Below, in pieces: positions 48,198 through 60,668 of a stretch of 64,000 nucleotides of DNA. The position numbers were made by a program, and so were the translations under genes. The notes beneath the pieces are model-generated. The model made no database searches and had not been told where the DNA came from. It saw nothing but the letters and a program-made list of their open reading frames with translations. Origin of the DNA: Patagioenas fasciata (lineage: Eukaryota > Chordata > Aves > Columbiformes > Columbidae); contig NC_092541.1 of NCBI RefSeq assembly GCF_037038585.1, forward strand, positions 567,445-631,444, given 5' to 3'. Position 1 is the first letter of the stretch, and every line of letters starts with the position of its first letter.

Positions 48198-50599
48198 GTA
48201 AGTCTTCATATCTACATTTTCAGGGTGGCATCCGAAAGCTCGGAGTTGTTGGCAAACAAGAGCAGGATGAAGCAGAGCTTGTGTATACAACATGGAATTC
48301 TTCTGCAGTGTGCTATATGCTGCGGTTTCAAGTGTGCTTATACAATGGCTTTATTTATAACTGCTTGTAGTTTAAACACATTGTCTTAAGTAGTCAGGCC
48401 TATTTTAAATATCACTTTCATACTTAATAAAAGATAAAAGGTGTTTAAATATGCCCTTCAAGTGCTTGTACATGTGTTCCCTTGCTGGGAGGCCTGAAGA
48501 AGTGACTCAAAGCGAAATATCCACTTCAGCAAAGCCACAGTTTTCCTGCACGAATATAGTTAGCCAGCTACCAAAACCAATTAAAGCCAAGTGAAACAAG
48601 CTGTCACTGAAGTCCCACTTTCATGGCTGTATTTCACTCAACATTTAACGTATCCTCTGTAGTGTTGGCGGATTTTTTGTTCGGTTCTTACTGAAATCCC
48701 TGTTAAACTTTGAGCCGCGTTGGCAATATTGGAAGAGGCGTGGGGTGTTCACAACTGCTGCTGCGTCCGATGGCTTTTCGGTGTCATGAGACCTGTGGGC
48801 CATTAGGTCTCCTCTCGCAGTTATTTGCTGACATCTGTTAAAATGTCAGTTAATTACAATAGGTCTCCCAACCTTGAATTAGTCTGGAAGGAAAATGTTT
48901 TTCTTGGTGTATACTTAATGTAACCCATCATTTTATGGTCACGTTGGCGTGTGTGTTATGAGCGCGGTACCCAAAGCAGCCAGTTAATAAATAATGACCG
49001 ATCTGGAGATGGAGCAGAGAGGGTGGACAAACAGGCTGTATTGAGTGTTAATAAACACGCTATGGTGATTGGTGTCTGAAGGCGTTAGGAAGGCGAGGGC
49101 TTCGTAGCACTGGTCATCACCAGCACTGCGCTAGTAGATCAGGTGGGAATGTTGATAAACGTTATGAAGTTGTTGGAAAAAGGGATGCTCCGTCAATAGC
49201 GTGGAACTATTTCCCATTATTAGTATGGAACTATTTGTGAAGCAGGAAATAAGATGGAAACTGTGTGTAATTTTCGTATAAAAGCAGCAGTCTGAGTTGC
49301 TGAGGTCCCCCAGCGTGGATGTCATCTGGGTGCGACACCCGGGAGGGCTGGGCGTCTGGTGGTGCGTGTTGGTTTGGTTTTTAAGCCCGATGGGGCGAGC
49401 AGGGAACTCTTAAAGCACGGGAAAGCATGGACAGTTTTCTCTTGGGTTTTTCCCCATGGTTCCATTGGTGTTTGGCCACTTTCCCATAGTTATTTAGAGT
49501 GGTGATCACGAAGAAACTGTTGCCAATTTAGAATATGGTAGAGTGGCTGCTTGCTTAATACTGTTGAGAATCAGCCAAGACGCAGCTAATTATGGACCGG
49601 AGTGTGATGTTGTATGGTTTTATTTGTGGAATTCTTGATTTATCAATGGTATACGTTCCTATGTAATGAACTCTGTAAGTACAGTAATTATATATGGGAA
49701 CAGATGATTCAAATCTTAATTAGAGAATAAGAAGTTGAGAAGACAAACTCTTTATCAAGATGGGAACAGGAGACTTGTTTTCCGGATTAGTCCCTAATAA
49801 AGTTAGGTCAGTTGTATTTACGTTATTATAATGTAAAGAACATTGCCATTTTCCCAATCTTTGATTTGTTAGCCGTCAGGCGTCATTAAAACACACATTT
49901 TGCTTACAAATGAATTTATGTGAGTTAGAACTGGAATCGAGACTATTTTTTTGTCACTATGTATTTTGTTTCCATCGTACATATGTGCGAAGAATTGAAA
50001 CTGTGATCTTTATTTGATTTTAGAATAGCATCCAGGCTTACCCAATTGATCGGATGAATACCAGCTGGTGCGACTGACAGCCAAAACTAGAAAATAACCT
50101 CATTTAGCGATGGGAATCCCTATTCATGAGGCCATCTCCGAGCCTTTCTCCTTTCCAGCAGGACTGGTTGAGCAGCATGTTCTGATCACTGCTGTAGTGT
50201 ATGCTTTGCGAAGACAGATGGTCACTGTGTTTAATGTCTGGGTATTAATATTCTGTTGATAAAAGTATGAGTAAGTTGTTAATTTCTCTGGGAAAATATA
50301 ATTAAACTGTTGAGATCAGGGTACATGTGACCTATACTACGTTGGGTTTAGAGGCTTCAAATTCAATTAGATTTGCAAAATTGCTGTGAATTTTTACCTG
50401 CTTGCTTAGATTATGGGGAAAAAAACATTGCATTGGCTGCTTGAGGATGAGTAGAAAACTACTCTTATATCCACCCTGCTAACTGTAGTAGGTGAGGCTG
50501 CTCGAAGGTCAAGGGGCCCAAGACAGTTGGTTGGTGTTCAGGGGCTGTTTCTAGCGGGCACAAGATCGGAGCATCCCCACACGTAGGAGGTCAAGGAAG
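48198..50599 (+). other. TANC2: TANC2 5' intron sequence
   Basis: About 2.4 kb of AT-rich intron with no supported repeat or exon. Confidence 0.5.
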
Positions 50600-51272
50600 G
50601 GAGCCAGGAGACCTGCGTGGTTGAACAGGGACTGCTGGGTGTGCTCCAGTGGAAGAGGAGAGTGTACAGATCATGGAAGGAGGGCTGGCCGCTTGGGGAG
50701 AACATCAGGCTGTTGGCAGGGAGTGTAGGGAGGCAACCAGGAAAGCAAAGGCCTCCTTAGAATTCAACCTGGCGAGAGGGGTCAAGGACAACAGGAAGAG
50801 CTTTTTCCAATACGTGGCAGATAAAACTAACAGCAGAGGCACTGTAGGCCCACTGATGAACGAGGTGGGTGCCCTGGTGACAGAAGATCCAGAGAAGGCT
50901 GAGTTACTGAACGCTGCTTTGTCTCTGTCTGCTCTGCCGGGGGCTGTGCTGAGGATCCCGCACCGCTGAGGCCCCAGAGGCAATCAGGACAATGGAGGAG
51001 TTTGCCTGGGTTGATTAGGAGCAGTCAGGCGATCTGGACACCCATAAATCCATGGGTCCGGATGGGATGCACCCGTGGGTGCTGAGGGCAAGTGTAGAGT
51101 CCTGCATCTGGGCAGGAACAACCCCTGGTTCCAGTCTAAGTTGGGGAATGACCTATTAGAGAGCAGTGTAGGGGAAAGGGACCTGGGGGTCCTGGGGACA
51201 GCAGGAATATCGTGTCCAGTTGTGGCCCCTCAGTTCCAGAAGGACAGGGAACTGCTGCAGAGAGTCCAGCAC
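50600..51272 (+). mobile_element. CR1 LINE with internal deletions and no 3' end
   Basis: The translation shows the region before the reverse transcriptase (NLARGVKDNRKSFFQYVADK, then VGPLMNEVGALVTEDPEKAE) and, after frame shifts, DTHKSMGPDGMHPWVLRA, the start of the RT domain. At about 51091 it jumps directly to GKCRVLHLGRNNP near the RT C terminus, so the palm with the catalytic aspartates is absent. A second jump at about 51206 removes some 120 bp present in the copies at 43631 and 53880. The element stops at GAGAGTCCAGC without a 3' UTR. Confidence 0.9.
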
Positions 51273-51815
51273 CAATATACACACATGCGGGTACTGAAAT
51301 CAGCGCTCTGGTCTTTTTCAGTAATTACCAAGATGTTTCTCGTGGCTCTTTGATGAACTTGCTATAAGTACATGGTGACAGAGCAAAGGGCCAGGGACTG
51401 AACTCTTGATTGAGTGTTGAATCCCTTCCTGGGAGTTGCGTTTGTGTAAGGATTGAGTTTATAAAAGAACCCCAAACACTAAGGGACTTTGCAGGGTTTT
51501 TGGTAGGCTGGAGGAAGGGCCTTGGAAGTGCTGTAGCACTTTTTAAACAGTATCGAAGGCAAGTGGTATCTCCTGTTTGGAAAGCGGTGAGAGGGAAGAC
51601 TCAAGTGACCAGAATTCGTATTGGTTAACAGATTTAGAAGCATGAGCATTAAGTTTTGAACAGTGCTGAAGCGCAGGGCTCTCCGATGGCCGTCCAGCGG
51701 TGCTCTGGGAAGTGATGAGTGCGTTCCTGGGGTGGGGTTCTGCGTGCAGCTGGGCAGCGGTGACCCCGCCGCGCTGAGGACGTGCTGCTGAACGCTCCTT
51801 TTCACTGTCTTTCAG
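51273..51815 (+). other. TANC2: TANC2 5' intron sequence
   Basis: About 0.5 kb. Nothing recognised until the acceptor of the candidate exon at 51816. Confidence 0.45.
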
Positions 51816-51878
51816 GGCTGTCAGTGGATGGAGGAAGACACTTGTTACTAGAGATTTAACCTGCCTAAAGATAGCAAG
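51816..51878 (+). other. TANC2: candidate TANC2 5' UTR exon (63 bp)
   Basis: A good polypyrimidine tract and acceptor (CCTTTTCACTGTCTTTCAG) lead into 63 bp ending in GATAGCAAG|GTAGGA. The sequence has in-frame stops in its reading frames and would be non-coding, between exon 1 and the start-codon exon. The call rests only on splice-site quality and position. It could equally be a decoy. Confidence 0.4.
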
Positions 51879-53878
51879 GTAGGAGAATTTTTTTCAACGG
51901 TCCCATATTTTCTTAATTGTTTAAGTTGTTCTGGATTATTTCTTTCTTAATCTGTGGTCACCTGGAATTGGAAGGTGGATCGTGGATCTTCTGTGTCAGT
52001 TTCACCAGTTTTGAACCTGATTGTTTCGGTATTTAGAGGAAAGGTGGAACAGCTTTCAGTGTGTGTTAGTGTGTGGAACAGCTTTCAGTGTGTGTTAATT
52101 AGTGTGTGATCGCTCTGTATCTCTTCCTGCTGGAGGTGATGAGCACAGAAATCTTCTGTGTTCTGAGAAGATCTCCAGGGCTTGTCAGTGGATGGAACCT
52201 CAGTTCCATAGTGCGTGTCCTTGAGACTCGAGCAGGTGTGCAGCAGGTCTGTACATTAATATGTATTTTCGTTCATTTAAAAAGCAAGAAAATAATTCAA
52301 GTCCCCTTCAGTCTCTTGAAGTAGTCGAGTACTGTAACATTTCCTGCCACTTTATACCTCGCCTGGTGTTTTGTTTTCATTTTCCATCGTGCTGCTGTAT
52401 CTTCAACATGAAGTTAAGATCGAAAAGAGCCTCAAATAGAACATGCAAGATGTAGCTGGTGTTTGTGTGAGTGACGGATTTTTGGCTGCTCTGTGTCGTA
52501 GCTAAAAATTGAGATGCAGGCGGTTCCCGATGGAGAATCTTGCTGCTCCTCAATCATCTGGTGGTTTGGGGCAGGATCAGGATTGTTGGTCCTGGCAGAA
52601 CGAGGCTTGTTGATTCCAGCTCTAGAAAGTGCCCTGGAATTCCTTCCAAGGCGCAGTTTAACTAGGCTCGACTTTGGTAGAACAGTGCCCCGCGTCGTTT
52701 CAGGCTTTAATACCCAGTTCAAGTGGTGGTTGGTGGAGGGCAGCGACCGATGATATTTACAACCAAAGCAGTGATTTTCAGTGTTGTGGGCAAAACAGAA
52801 GACACTGAGAACGCTGCGGAGGGACGCGAGGTGATGGGATTGCTGACTCTGCCTCGGAGGCTCTGTAATTGACATTGTATGTGGAGAACATGGGTGTCCC
52901 TTGTGAACTCAGTCTGTGCCATTAATCTAGAATTAGAAACCGGGTTACGCAAAACGATCAAGCCCTGTTCAAAATTAAATTTCCTTAATTTCAAGGTCAC
53001 CATGTTTTCACGTGCAAGAGAGAAGTTGTGACTTGTGGTGAGTGATGGAATTCTTAGTTTCTGATCTCATTTTAAATAGTTATTTAGTGTTTCTGGTGTT
53101 AAATCCCGTTTTGGGAGAAGATGTGAAGATCCGTCTGTCCATCCCCTTCACATCCAGCCCCCCAGCAAAATGATTCAAGTTCAGGCTTCCGTGAGCAAAC
53201 GTGAAATGATGAATTTTTGTTCACGTTCAGTTGTGCTGAAGCCTATTAGTTCAGAGAACTTTGTCTAATAAACTCTTAATTGCTTCAAAACCTGTAATGG
53301 GTAGGGTTTAGCCCTTTGAATTCCTTTCTTGTTTTCCTTTTTTACAAATAATCCTATAAGTTGTTGGCATTTTTATGGGATTACAACAATGCTCTTTTCA
53401 TTCTGAAAGTTCCTGGAAATATTTAATCCCTAAATTCTGCTCCTGAGTTTTTAAATGTGCATGAACCAAGCTGCTAGCTACACGATTCCTTAACCGATTC
53501 CTTCGACTTCAGAGGTATTTTAATCAGTTATTCACGCTCCTGTTGTGAGTCGGGGTTTAATGCATTTGATGGCTGTGCAGTTTGTGGAGTTTGTGACAAT
53601 TCCCAGGTACGACGTGCGGCCTCTGGGTTCCCGTGAATGTCGGAGCGTTGCTTAAATGTGCTTTTCTGGGCTGCTAATCCCCGTCATGAGGTTGTCTCTC
53701 AAAACCTCCTCTTGAATTTCAAGGCAATTTAAAATAAGAGTGTAGGTTAAACTTTGAATAATTTATTTGCGGAGCATGGGAAGTTTCAGTCTAGCAGCTG
53801 TTTCAGGCAAACGTGGAACAGATTTTTGTGTACGGTGTATGTTGTACGTGGAGTAATTGCTTGAAAGCTGAGAACAGT
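51879..53878 (+). other. TANC2: TANC2 5' intron sequence
   Basis: About 2 kb. It includes a 29-bp tandem duplication at 52046-52103 and no recognised exon. Confidence 0.5.
52046..52103. repeat. 29-bp direct tandem duplication
   Basis: GGAACAGCTTTCAGTGTGTG followed by TTAGTGTGT occurs twice head to tail, starting at 52046 and 52075. The second copy differs only near its end. It is a recent local duplication in the intron. Confidence 0.9.
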
Positions 53879-54118
53879 GTATGGGAAAGGGAGCTGGGGG
53901 TCCTGGGGACAGCAGGGTGACCATGAGCCAGCACTGGGCCCTGGTGGCCAGGAAGCCAATGGGACCTGGGGTGGGTTAGAAGGGGGTGGTCAGTAGGTCA
54001 GAGAGGTTCTCCTGCCCCTCTGCTCTGCCCTGGGGAGACCACACCTGGAATATTGTGTCCAGTTGTGGCCCCTCAGCTCCAGAAGGACAGGGAACTGCTG
54101 CAGAGAGTCCAGCGCAGC
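53879..54118 (+). mobile_element. CR1 LINE internal fragment, truncated at both ends
   Basis: From GTATGGGAAAGGGAGCTGGG to GAGAGTCCAGCGCAGC, nearly identical to 43660-43905. Both the 5' portion and the whole 3' UTR are missing, so it is not a standard 5'-truncated insertion. Confidence 0.92.
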
Positions 54119-56515
54119 TGGATGGTCCTGAACCTCCTCCTTGATCCATTGGAACTTTGAAGTTTGGGCTGTCCACTACTTATGTGAAAGTTGGTTTTGA
54201 GGAAGATGCCGTTATAAGGAGTAATTGTCCTTGCGGACCAAGATGGACTCAAAACGAATACCTAGAGAGCTGGTTTTTAAAAGAAACAAGAAAAAGAGAA
54301 CCCCCTGCGCTGTAGTGGGGTTCTAGTGGGCTCTTTCTCTGCCCAGTCCCACCAAATGCTGCAAGATTGTGGTTTATTCACTCTGTCTGTACCTGAACGC
54401 TTTGCACAGGGTGCTCAGACGTCTGGCCCTGGGCCGGCGTTGGTGCGGGTGCGTTAGGGTGGGACAGGAGCTCCGGGGCCGCGGTGCCTGCCCGCGAACA
54501 GAGCGATCCCTTTGCAGCAGGTCCAGCGGCGGTTTGCTCGGGCAGACGCGCCTGTGCTCCGCGTGCTGCTGGGAATCATTATTAATCCCTCCTGATTTTT
54601 CCACATTACCATCCCAGAGCACAAGGAAACTGCCTCTTCTTGTTCTGCCTGTCTCGGGAAGGTGTTGCTAGGTGATGGGTACATTTTTCTTTCTTACATA
54701 AACTTTAAGGAAAAAATTAACTTCATTGTGGCTGTGACACTCGGCTTAATGTGAGAACCACTCGAGCCTGCTTTTTCTGAAACAGAAATCAATGGATCCG
54801 TCAAATGTACGTATTCTGTTAGCAGCGCAGTGCTCGGTGTTGCAGAGGGGACTGGGGCAGTGCTGACAGCGGCAGGAGGTGTTTACTGCAGCCTGTTGTC
54901 CTCCTCAGAGCCCAGATAAATACACTGGGATTAGTGGGGTGTGGGAGGGATTATCATATTATCATGTTCCAAAATAAATAACGCTTTGGTTGTCTCCTCT
55001 TTACATTTAATGTCAACTTCATATTTTCTCCTTCTGATGCTGCGAAGAGTGTTGTATATGGAATTTATTAGTAACAGATTGCAAGAGAGGAAGGAAATGT
55101 AAACCCCGAAGTTTTCTTTCTGTGCTGTGAGCTGGAACGTAACAACCGTGTAAAGAAACTAAATGAACAGGATTCAGACTGAAAACAGCGGTGTTTGTGC
55201 TCAGATGGGGTTTGGTTTTTGTAGCTGTGTAGCGGTCGGATGCTTTGAAGGGGCCTGAGCTTGGTTTGGGAGCCCCGGGAGTAAACCTAAGGAATAACTC
55301 CTGCTTCCACGTCGCTGTGCGAGGGCACAGAAAGAGGCCACATGATGTTCAGGAGATTCAGAAACGCAAAGGAAATGCCTGTGCTGCATGTTCAATGTTC
55401 ATGCATACGTGCAGGCAAACATACCCACATCTGCTTGTGCACTGTCACGGGTCACCGGGAGCTTCTGGGAGTGGGGAAAGGCTGAAGGGAAGGTTGTTGG
55501 TGCGCGTTTACTCCGGGTTGGAACCTAGGTGCTCTTAGTTTGCTGCCTTGCAGTGTTAGTGTCTCTCACTAAGTCGTATTGGAAGGATTTTGGCTTTAAA
55601 TATACATATAAAGCTTTTTGAACTGGGTTTCATTGCATTAGTATACTTGAAAATATTAGATAAATATGAACAAAGTCACGTTTACTGAGCATCCTCCAGG
55701 AAGAATCTGCTATTATTGCAGGAAAAAGTCATACTGTATTTCTAGAAGATGAATGCGTTACCGTGTAACTACGCAATATTACGTGTACAATAGAAGGAAG
55801 TTTGTGGTTGTTTGTGTGTCCTGATCAAAGACTCTGTGCGTTTGCTCTGGTGAGCAGTGCTTTGCTTGGCGCTGTTTGATGGTTCACCTGCTTTAATGCG
55901 AGGATGTTCCCCAGAAGGAGCTGGCGCTGTGTCTGCTGAGCCGGCTCGTCCTTTTATCTCCAGCAGCACAGAGACAACTTCTGGTTTTTTTCCCTGAGAT
56001 GTATAGAATGAAGAAAAATACATGGATAGTGTTTCTTTGTGCTTTTTTGCGTCAGTCAATGTGGGGCTTTCCTAAGGGTTCCCCCAGCTGGCAGGAGGAT
56101 GGACAGCCAGCCCGCCCAGGAGCGCAGGACAGGCCTCCCGTGCTCTGCAGGCTCCTGGCAGCCAGTTCCCTCATTTCTGAGCAGCGGCTCTTTGGTGGCT
56201 TGGGAACCAGAGTCCGCGGAACGCTGTGTCTTTCCAGCTCGGTGTGGCAATCACTTGGATAAATCATTTGATGAAATAGGCAGGTCGTGCTGGAAGCGCT
56301 GAAATTGTGCTGTCCTGGCATGACGGAAGCAAACAGAACAGCAGGTTTTCCGTGGATCTCGATTGCTCTTCTTAGAAAGCGTATTGGCAGATATGTTTTT
56401 CATCATTCGAAGCGTTTCTCTCGTTTCTAGCACTTTCTCACTGTTTGTCTGTGACGTTCTTCTCTTGACTAAACCGGAGCTGATTGTTTTCCGTCTCGTT
56501 GTTTTGCGTCCGCAG
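54119..56515 (+). other. TANC2: TANC2 5' intron sequence before the start-codon exon
   Basis: About 2.4 kb with a moderately GC-rich patch near 54420-54560. It ends in the acceptor TTGTTTTGCGTCCGCAG. No repeat recognised. Confidence 0.5.
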
Positions 56516-56613
56516 GTTTGGGGTGCGCGCGGTGAACGGCATCACCATGTTTCGGAACAGTCTCAAGATGCTGCTTACGGGAGGGAAGTCGAACCGCAAA
56601 AACAGGTCCAGTG
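56516..56613 (+). CDS. TANC2: TANC2 exon with the start codon (CDS from 56547)
   Basis: TANC2 is a large postsynaptic scaffold protein with an ATPase-like region, ankyrin repeats and TPRs; its mutation in humans causes a neurodevelopmental disorder. This exon holds only the extreme N terminus. The acceptor CCGCAG is at 56510-56515 and the donor GTAAGT at 56614-56619. The ATG at 56547 has A at -3 (ATCACCATG), and the 22 codons that follow begin MFRNSLKMLLTGGKS and continue with NRKNRSS, then a split codon (phase 1). This basic, short N terminus matches my memory of vertebrate TANC2. The frame is open upstream of the ATG to the acceptor (FGVRAVNGIT), but that part is probably 5' UTR. All annotated domains lie in later exons outside the window. 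Confidence 0.88.
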
Positions 56614-56994
56614 GTAAGTAACCGCAGCTCCTCGTGCATGTGTTTGATTCATGGTTTTCGAAGGGGTTCCTTTAATGTGTGTTTTGGTCTTACCGCGTCT
56701 TTCTTCTGTGTAATGAGTAGATGTACTCAGCTGATGCTGTAGATTCGGAACATCAGCGTAGGTCGTTTTCGTGTTGTGCTGTGATCTAATATTGAAAAGA
56801 TATGTATATTTATTTAAAAATGTATGTAAACCATAGTCTGTTTTTATCGGGAGATAAGATGTAAGGAAAAACAAATAATAGTAATACATAATCCTATAGA
56901 AAACGAACATCAAAGGTCAAGTTTCAATTATGGGGATTAAGAAAACACTTTTTTTTAAATTTTGAAAATGACTGTGCTGACTTGTGGTAACGTG
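56614..56994 (+). other. TANC2: start of the TANC2 intron after the start-codon exon
   Basis: AT-rich intron from the GTAAGT donor to a CR1 copy. Nothing else recognised. Confidence 0.6.
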
Positions 56995-57545
56995 GAGAAG
57001 TTTCTTCTCAAATTTAAGTGGAACCTCCTGTGTTCCAGTTTGCACCCGTTGCCCCTTGTCCTGTCACTGGTTGTCACCCAGAAGAGCCTGGCTCCATCCT
57101 CCTGACACTGCCCCTTTCCATATTGATCCCCAGGAATGAGTCCCCCCTCAGTCTCCTCTTCTCCAGCTCCAGAGCCCCAGCTCCCTCAGCCTTTCCTCAC
57201 ACGGGAGATGCTCCACTCCCTCCAGCATCTTGGTGGCTGCACTGGACTCTCTCCAGCAGTTCCCTGTCCTTCTGGAGCTGAGGGGCCACAACTGGACACA
57301 ATATTCCAGGTGTGGTCTCCCCATGGCAGAGCAGAGGGGCAGGAGAACCTCTCTGACCCACTGACCACCCCCTTCTAACCCACCCCAGGTACCATTGGCT
57401 TCCTGGCCACAAGGGCCCAGTGCTGGCTCATGCTCACCCTGCTGTCCCCAGGACCCCCAGGTCCCTTTCCCTACACTGCTCTCTAATAGGTCATTCCCCA
57501 ACTTACACTGGACCCTGGGGTTGTTCCTGCCCAGGTTCAAGACTC
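56995..57545 (-). mobile_element. CR1 LINE, reverse transcriptase C terminus (antisense), 3' UTR missing
   Basis: On the minus strand it encodes, almost without breaks from 57540 to 57148, LGRNNPRVQCKLGNDLLESS, later RPHLEYCVQLWP, ATKMLEGVEHL and [11 protein letters not shown], the C-terminal end of CR1 reverse transcriptase. It continues to GGAACACAGGAGGTTCCACT and stops at GAGAAGAAACTTCTCC. The last 200 bp or so of 3' UTR, present in the copies at 21519 and 43631, are absent. It is nearly identical to 43640-44130. Confidence 0.95.
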
Positions 57546-60500
57546 TGCACTTGCCCTTGTTCTATTTCATATATGTGTTTCTTCGTGGGGAACCCAAGTG
57601 AGCGCACTGGCCTTTGAAATTCCCGTTCTTTGCCGTTTCTTCCTGTTTGCAGTCCCCTGGTGAGCACGCGGGGTCGGGGAGCCAAGCTGACAGTCCCTGC
57701 ACGGTGTGCTCTGGTTTTGCTAATGCTTCGTGATTAAGATGCTGCTAGTGGTAACAGGAAAAGGTCTTCTTGTCACTCCTCCTTCCCAAAGTGCTGAGCA
57801 AGTTCACTGAATTGCTGTGGTTGCCATTTGTTTGGGCCCGGCCTGGGTGGGTCTTTCGCGGGTGCTGTTTGTGGTGGTGCGGTTCAGGAGCACACACAGG
57901 ATTCAGGACACCGTTCCGTGCGTGTGAACGCACAGTTCCACACTGCAGCGCCCATTAAAATAAATGAGTGTCTGCTGCGGCATCAGCTGGTGTGATCTCC
58001 CGTGGTGAATTCGGCCTGTGCGCTTCCAGAGCTCTGCTGATAGGATTCCGTACGACTCTGGGCATGTGCATTGTGCACATTATTTAATCTCTTGTCTTAA
58101 CACAAATTCTCCTGTGACTCGGGGGCACTCAGGATATTTCACAGCAATGCCTGGAGGACACATTAGGGCTGCAACAGGATCTTGATTAGCTTGTGTTTTT
58201 TCTGTCATAAATGGATATTCCACAAAGCTACCAGACAACAGTGGCTTTAACGCTGAAATGCGATCTGAATATAGCCAAATGTTACCTTTGTTTTCCTAGT
58301 CTAAATTAATTTACAGAGATATGCTGACATGTACGTTTTCTGAATCATAAGTGTGTATCCAGGGCTAAATGTACTTGGGATCTGCTTGTTTCAAGTGGCA
58401 GAAGACTCTGCTTTCCTGCCTGGTTTTAGTTTTCCGGGCTAATTCAGCCTTTCCAGGGCAGTTCTGGTCTCTGAACCCAGAGACCATCAGGTGCTTCACT
58501 GCTTTTGTCTGTTTTATCAAGATCTGTGTCTGCTTATCTGCAGTTTGCTTGTATTAAACCCTCATTGCTTTGGGTGTGTTTAATTAGTTTACATCAGATC
58601 AATGCGCTCACGTGTTCGTTCCAGGGTCGTGTTAGTGCAATAAGCCTGTGTAATGGGTCCAGTATTTCCACCTGTTACAGTGATCCTTGTTTCTTTTCCA
58701 AGCAGCCGCGCTATTTCCTTCTCACATTATCGCGTTGAATTAATGCTCCTGCAAGAGCCCGTGTTCCCTTCAGAACCCGGGAGATTCAGCTACAGAGCTG
58801 CGCGTTTTATTTGGGTTTAGGCGTCTCTTCACTCTCCGAGGTGTAAATCCAGGAATCTCGTGCCTTTTGTTTCTGGCGGAGACCGAGGTAGGTTATTGAC
58901 GTACTCCGGTCTTCTCTTGGCGTGTTGGGTGTGTCTGAGGTGTGTAATCCTGTGGGAAGCAGCCCCCAGCGCTACTGTGTTCCGCTCAGGAGCCGACGCT
59001 CGCTCGTCCTCAGTTCACTCAATACACACCATTTCTGTCCCGCTTTCTGGCCTGGCATCCATCGCAGTTTTGGTGTAGGGTTTTCAAACCTCTTCTGCTT
59101 TCCTGGTTCACACGGGAGCCAATGACTTTGAACTTCCAGCGTATTTATAGGGTTGTTTGGAACCTACCACCTCATCTTTTAATTCCAGGACTAAAAGGAC
59201 CCCTGTCAAGTGCCCTTCGCTTTTGATTCCTGCCTTTCCGGGATAAAAGGCGTTTCTGCGAAGGTCTCAGCACGGCTTGGGCAGAACTCCATGTAGTTCT
59301 TTCCCTACCTGATCTCTTTTGGAAGCCTAAGCCTCATGTTTGCTCCAAAGGAGTTTTAGAGGGCCAGCAGTGCTTTTTGCATTTCTGAAGGAACCTGCCG
59401 AGCGGTGACACCCAGCAGGCGGCCCCGTGGGTGCGGGGGAGCTGCGTTTCAGGAGGTATCGGAGCGAGGTATTGGAGACCTGCCGGACTCGCAGGGCGTT
59501 TTGTGGCACTGAATGTATCCACGTGCTTGAACTGTTCCGTCCACACCGTTTTTCTCATCTTTAATCTTAAATTTTAGGGACTTCTAAATCCTGCTTTTCC
59601 ACTTAGGTTGTACTGTTCCCTTCAATACATCAAATCATTGGAAAGACAGGCCCTGTGTTTCAGGTATATTTACTGTTTGATACAGGTTCAGTTCTTAGTT
59701 AGTTCCTCCTTTTTCATTAAAGTAGCGTTAAAGTATCAGAACTTGAAATCTTGAATGGCAGAATCTTCAGACTCAGTGCAGGTACAAACCCTCGTCTTTC
59801 CTCGCTCAGCCCCGTTTTGTTGTTCGGATGTATTCCTACTTGCTGGTTTGTATCCAAGGTTTGTCTCTAGGTCAGCGAACCCATTCTCAAGTTCTTCTCT
59901 ATCAGCTTTAATCCTCCTCAAACCTTCCCCTTCATTAGCGATTCCACAGATCTGATTGCTGAGATTAATTCACCGGAGTCCCTTCTAATAGCGGGGGCTG
60001 ATTCTTCTGCTCCACTCTAATGCTGCTCCCATTACGCTGCCGTGTCCCCTTCCGCTGTCCTCGTGCGTTGTTCCGAGCTCTTAAACCTCCGGAGTTTCCT
60101 TAGAGAAAGCCGTCCTTCGGGTGGCCGTCCGTGCTGCAGACAAGGAATCGGTTTTTGAGGTGCAGAGGGGTCGGGGACTGGTGCTGTTTGCGGGTTGTGC
60201 TGTGTCCCCTCCCAGCTCTGCCCTTGGGCAGCTCCTCCGACACTGCGGCACCGGCCGCCTCTTCTCACCCCAGCCGCTCCAGAATCCTCCCCCTTGGCCG
60301 CACAGAGCGCAGTGTGCCTTGTGGATCCGATGTGATGCTGCCCCGGAGCGCAGGATGGGACCGGATTCCCTGTGCTGCGTAAGCGCTGGTTTTGCGCAGG
60401 AATGAGCGCAACGGGAAAGCAGGAGGGGCTGGTGGGGACGTGTGGGGCTGTGGAAGCTGCTCGTGGTCCTTACTGGAGAAGGAAGGTGGGAGGCTGGGGA

Positions 60501-60569
60501 GGAGAAGGGGGAAGCATGAGTGTCTTTGCGCCTTGTGTTCCGTTGCCAACAGCTGCAACAGAACTACAC
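57546..60569 (+). other. TANC2: TANC2 intron sequence
   Basis: About 3 kb with no supported exon or repeat; GC content rises from 60100 onward. Confidence 0.5.
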
Positions 60570-60668
60570 AGGGAATGCTGTGAGGAGCTCCAGAAACGCG
60601 AGGAAAGGCTGAGAGCACTGCGCTTGTTCAGCCTTGGGGACAGGAGGCTGAGGGGAGAGCTGTCCCCG
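60570..60668 (+). mobile_element. short CR1-like fragment
   Basis: The frame reads KREERLRALRLFSLGDRRLR followed by GELS, which resembles the conserved [20 protein letters not shown] stretch of CR1 reverse transcriptase. It is more diverged than the other copies and has no 3' end. Confidence 0.65.
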
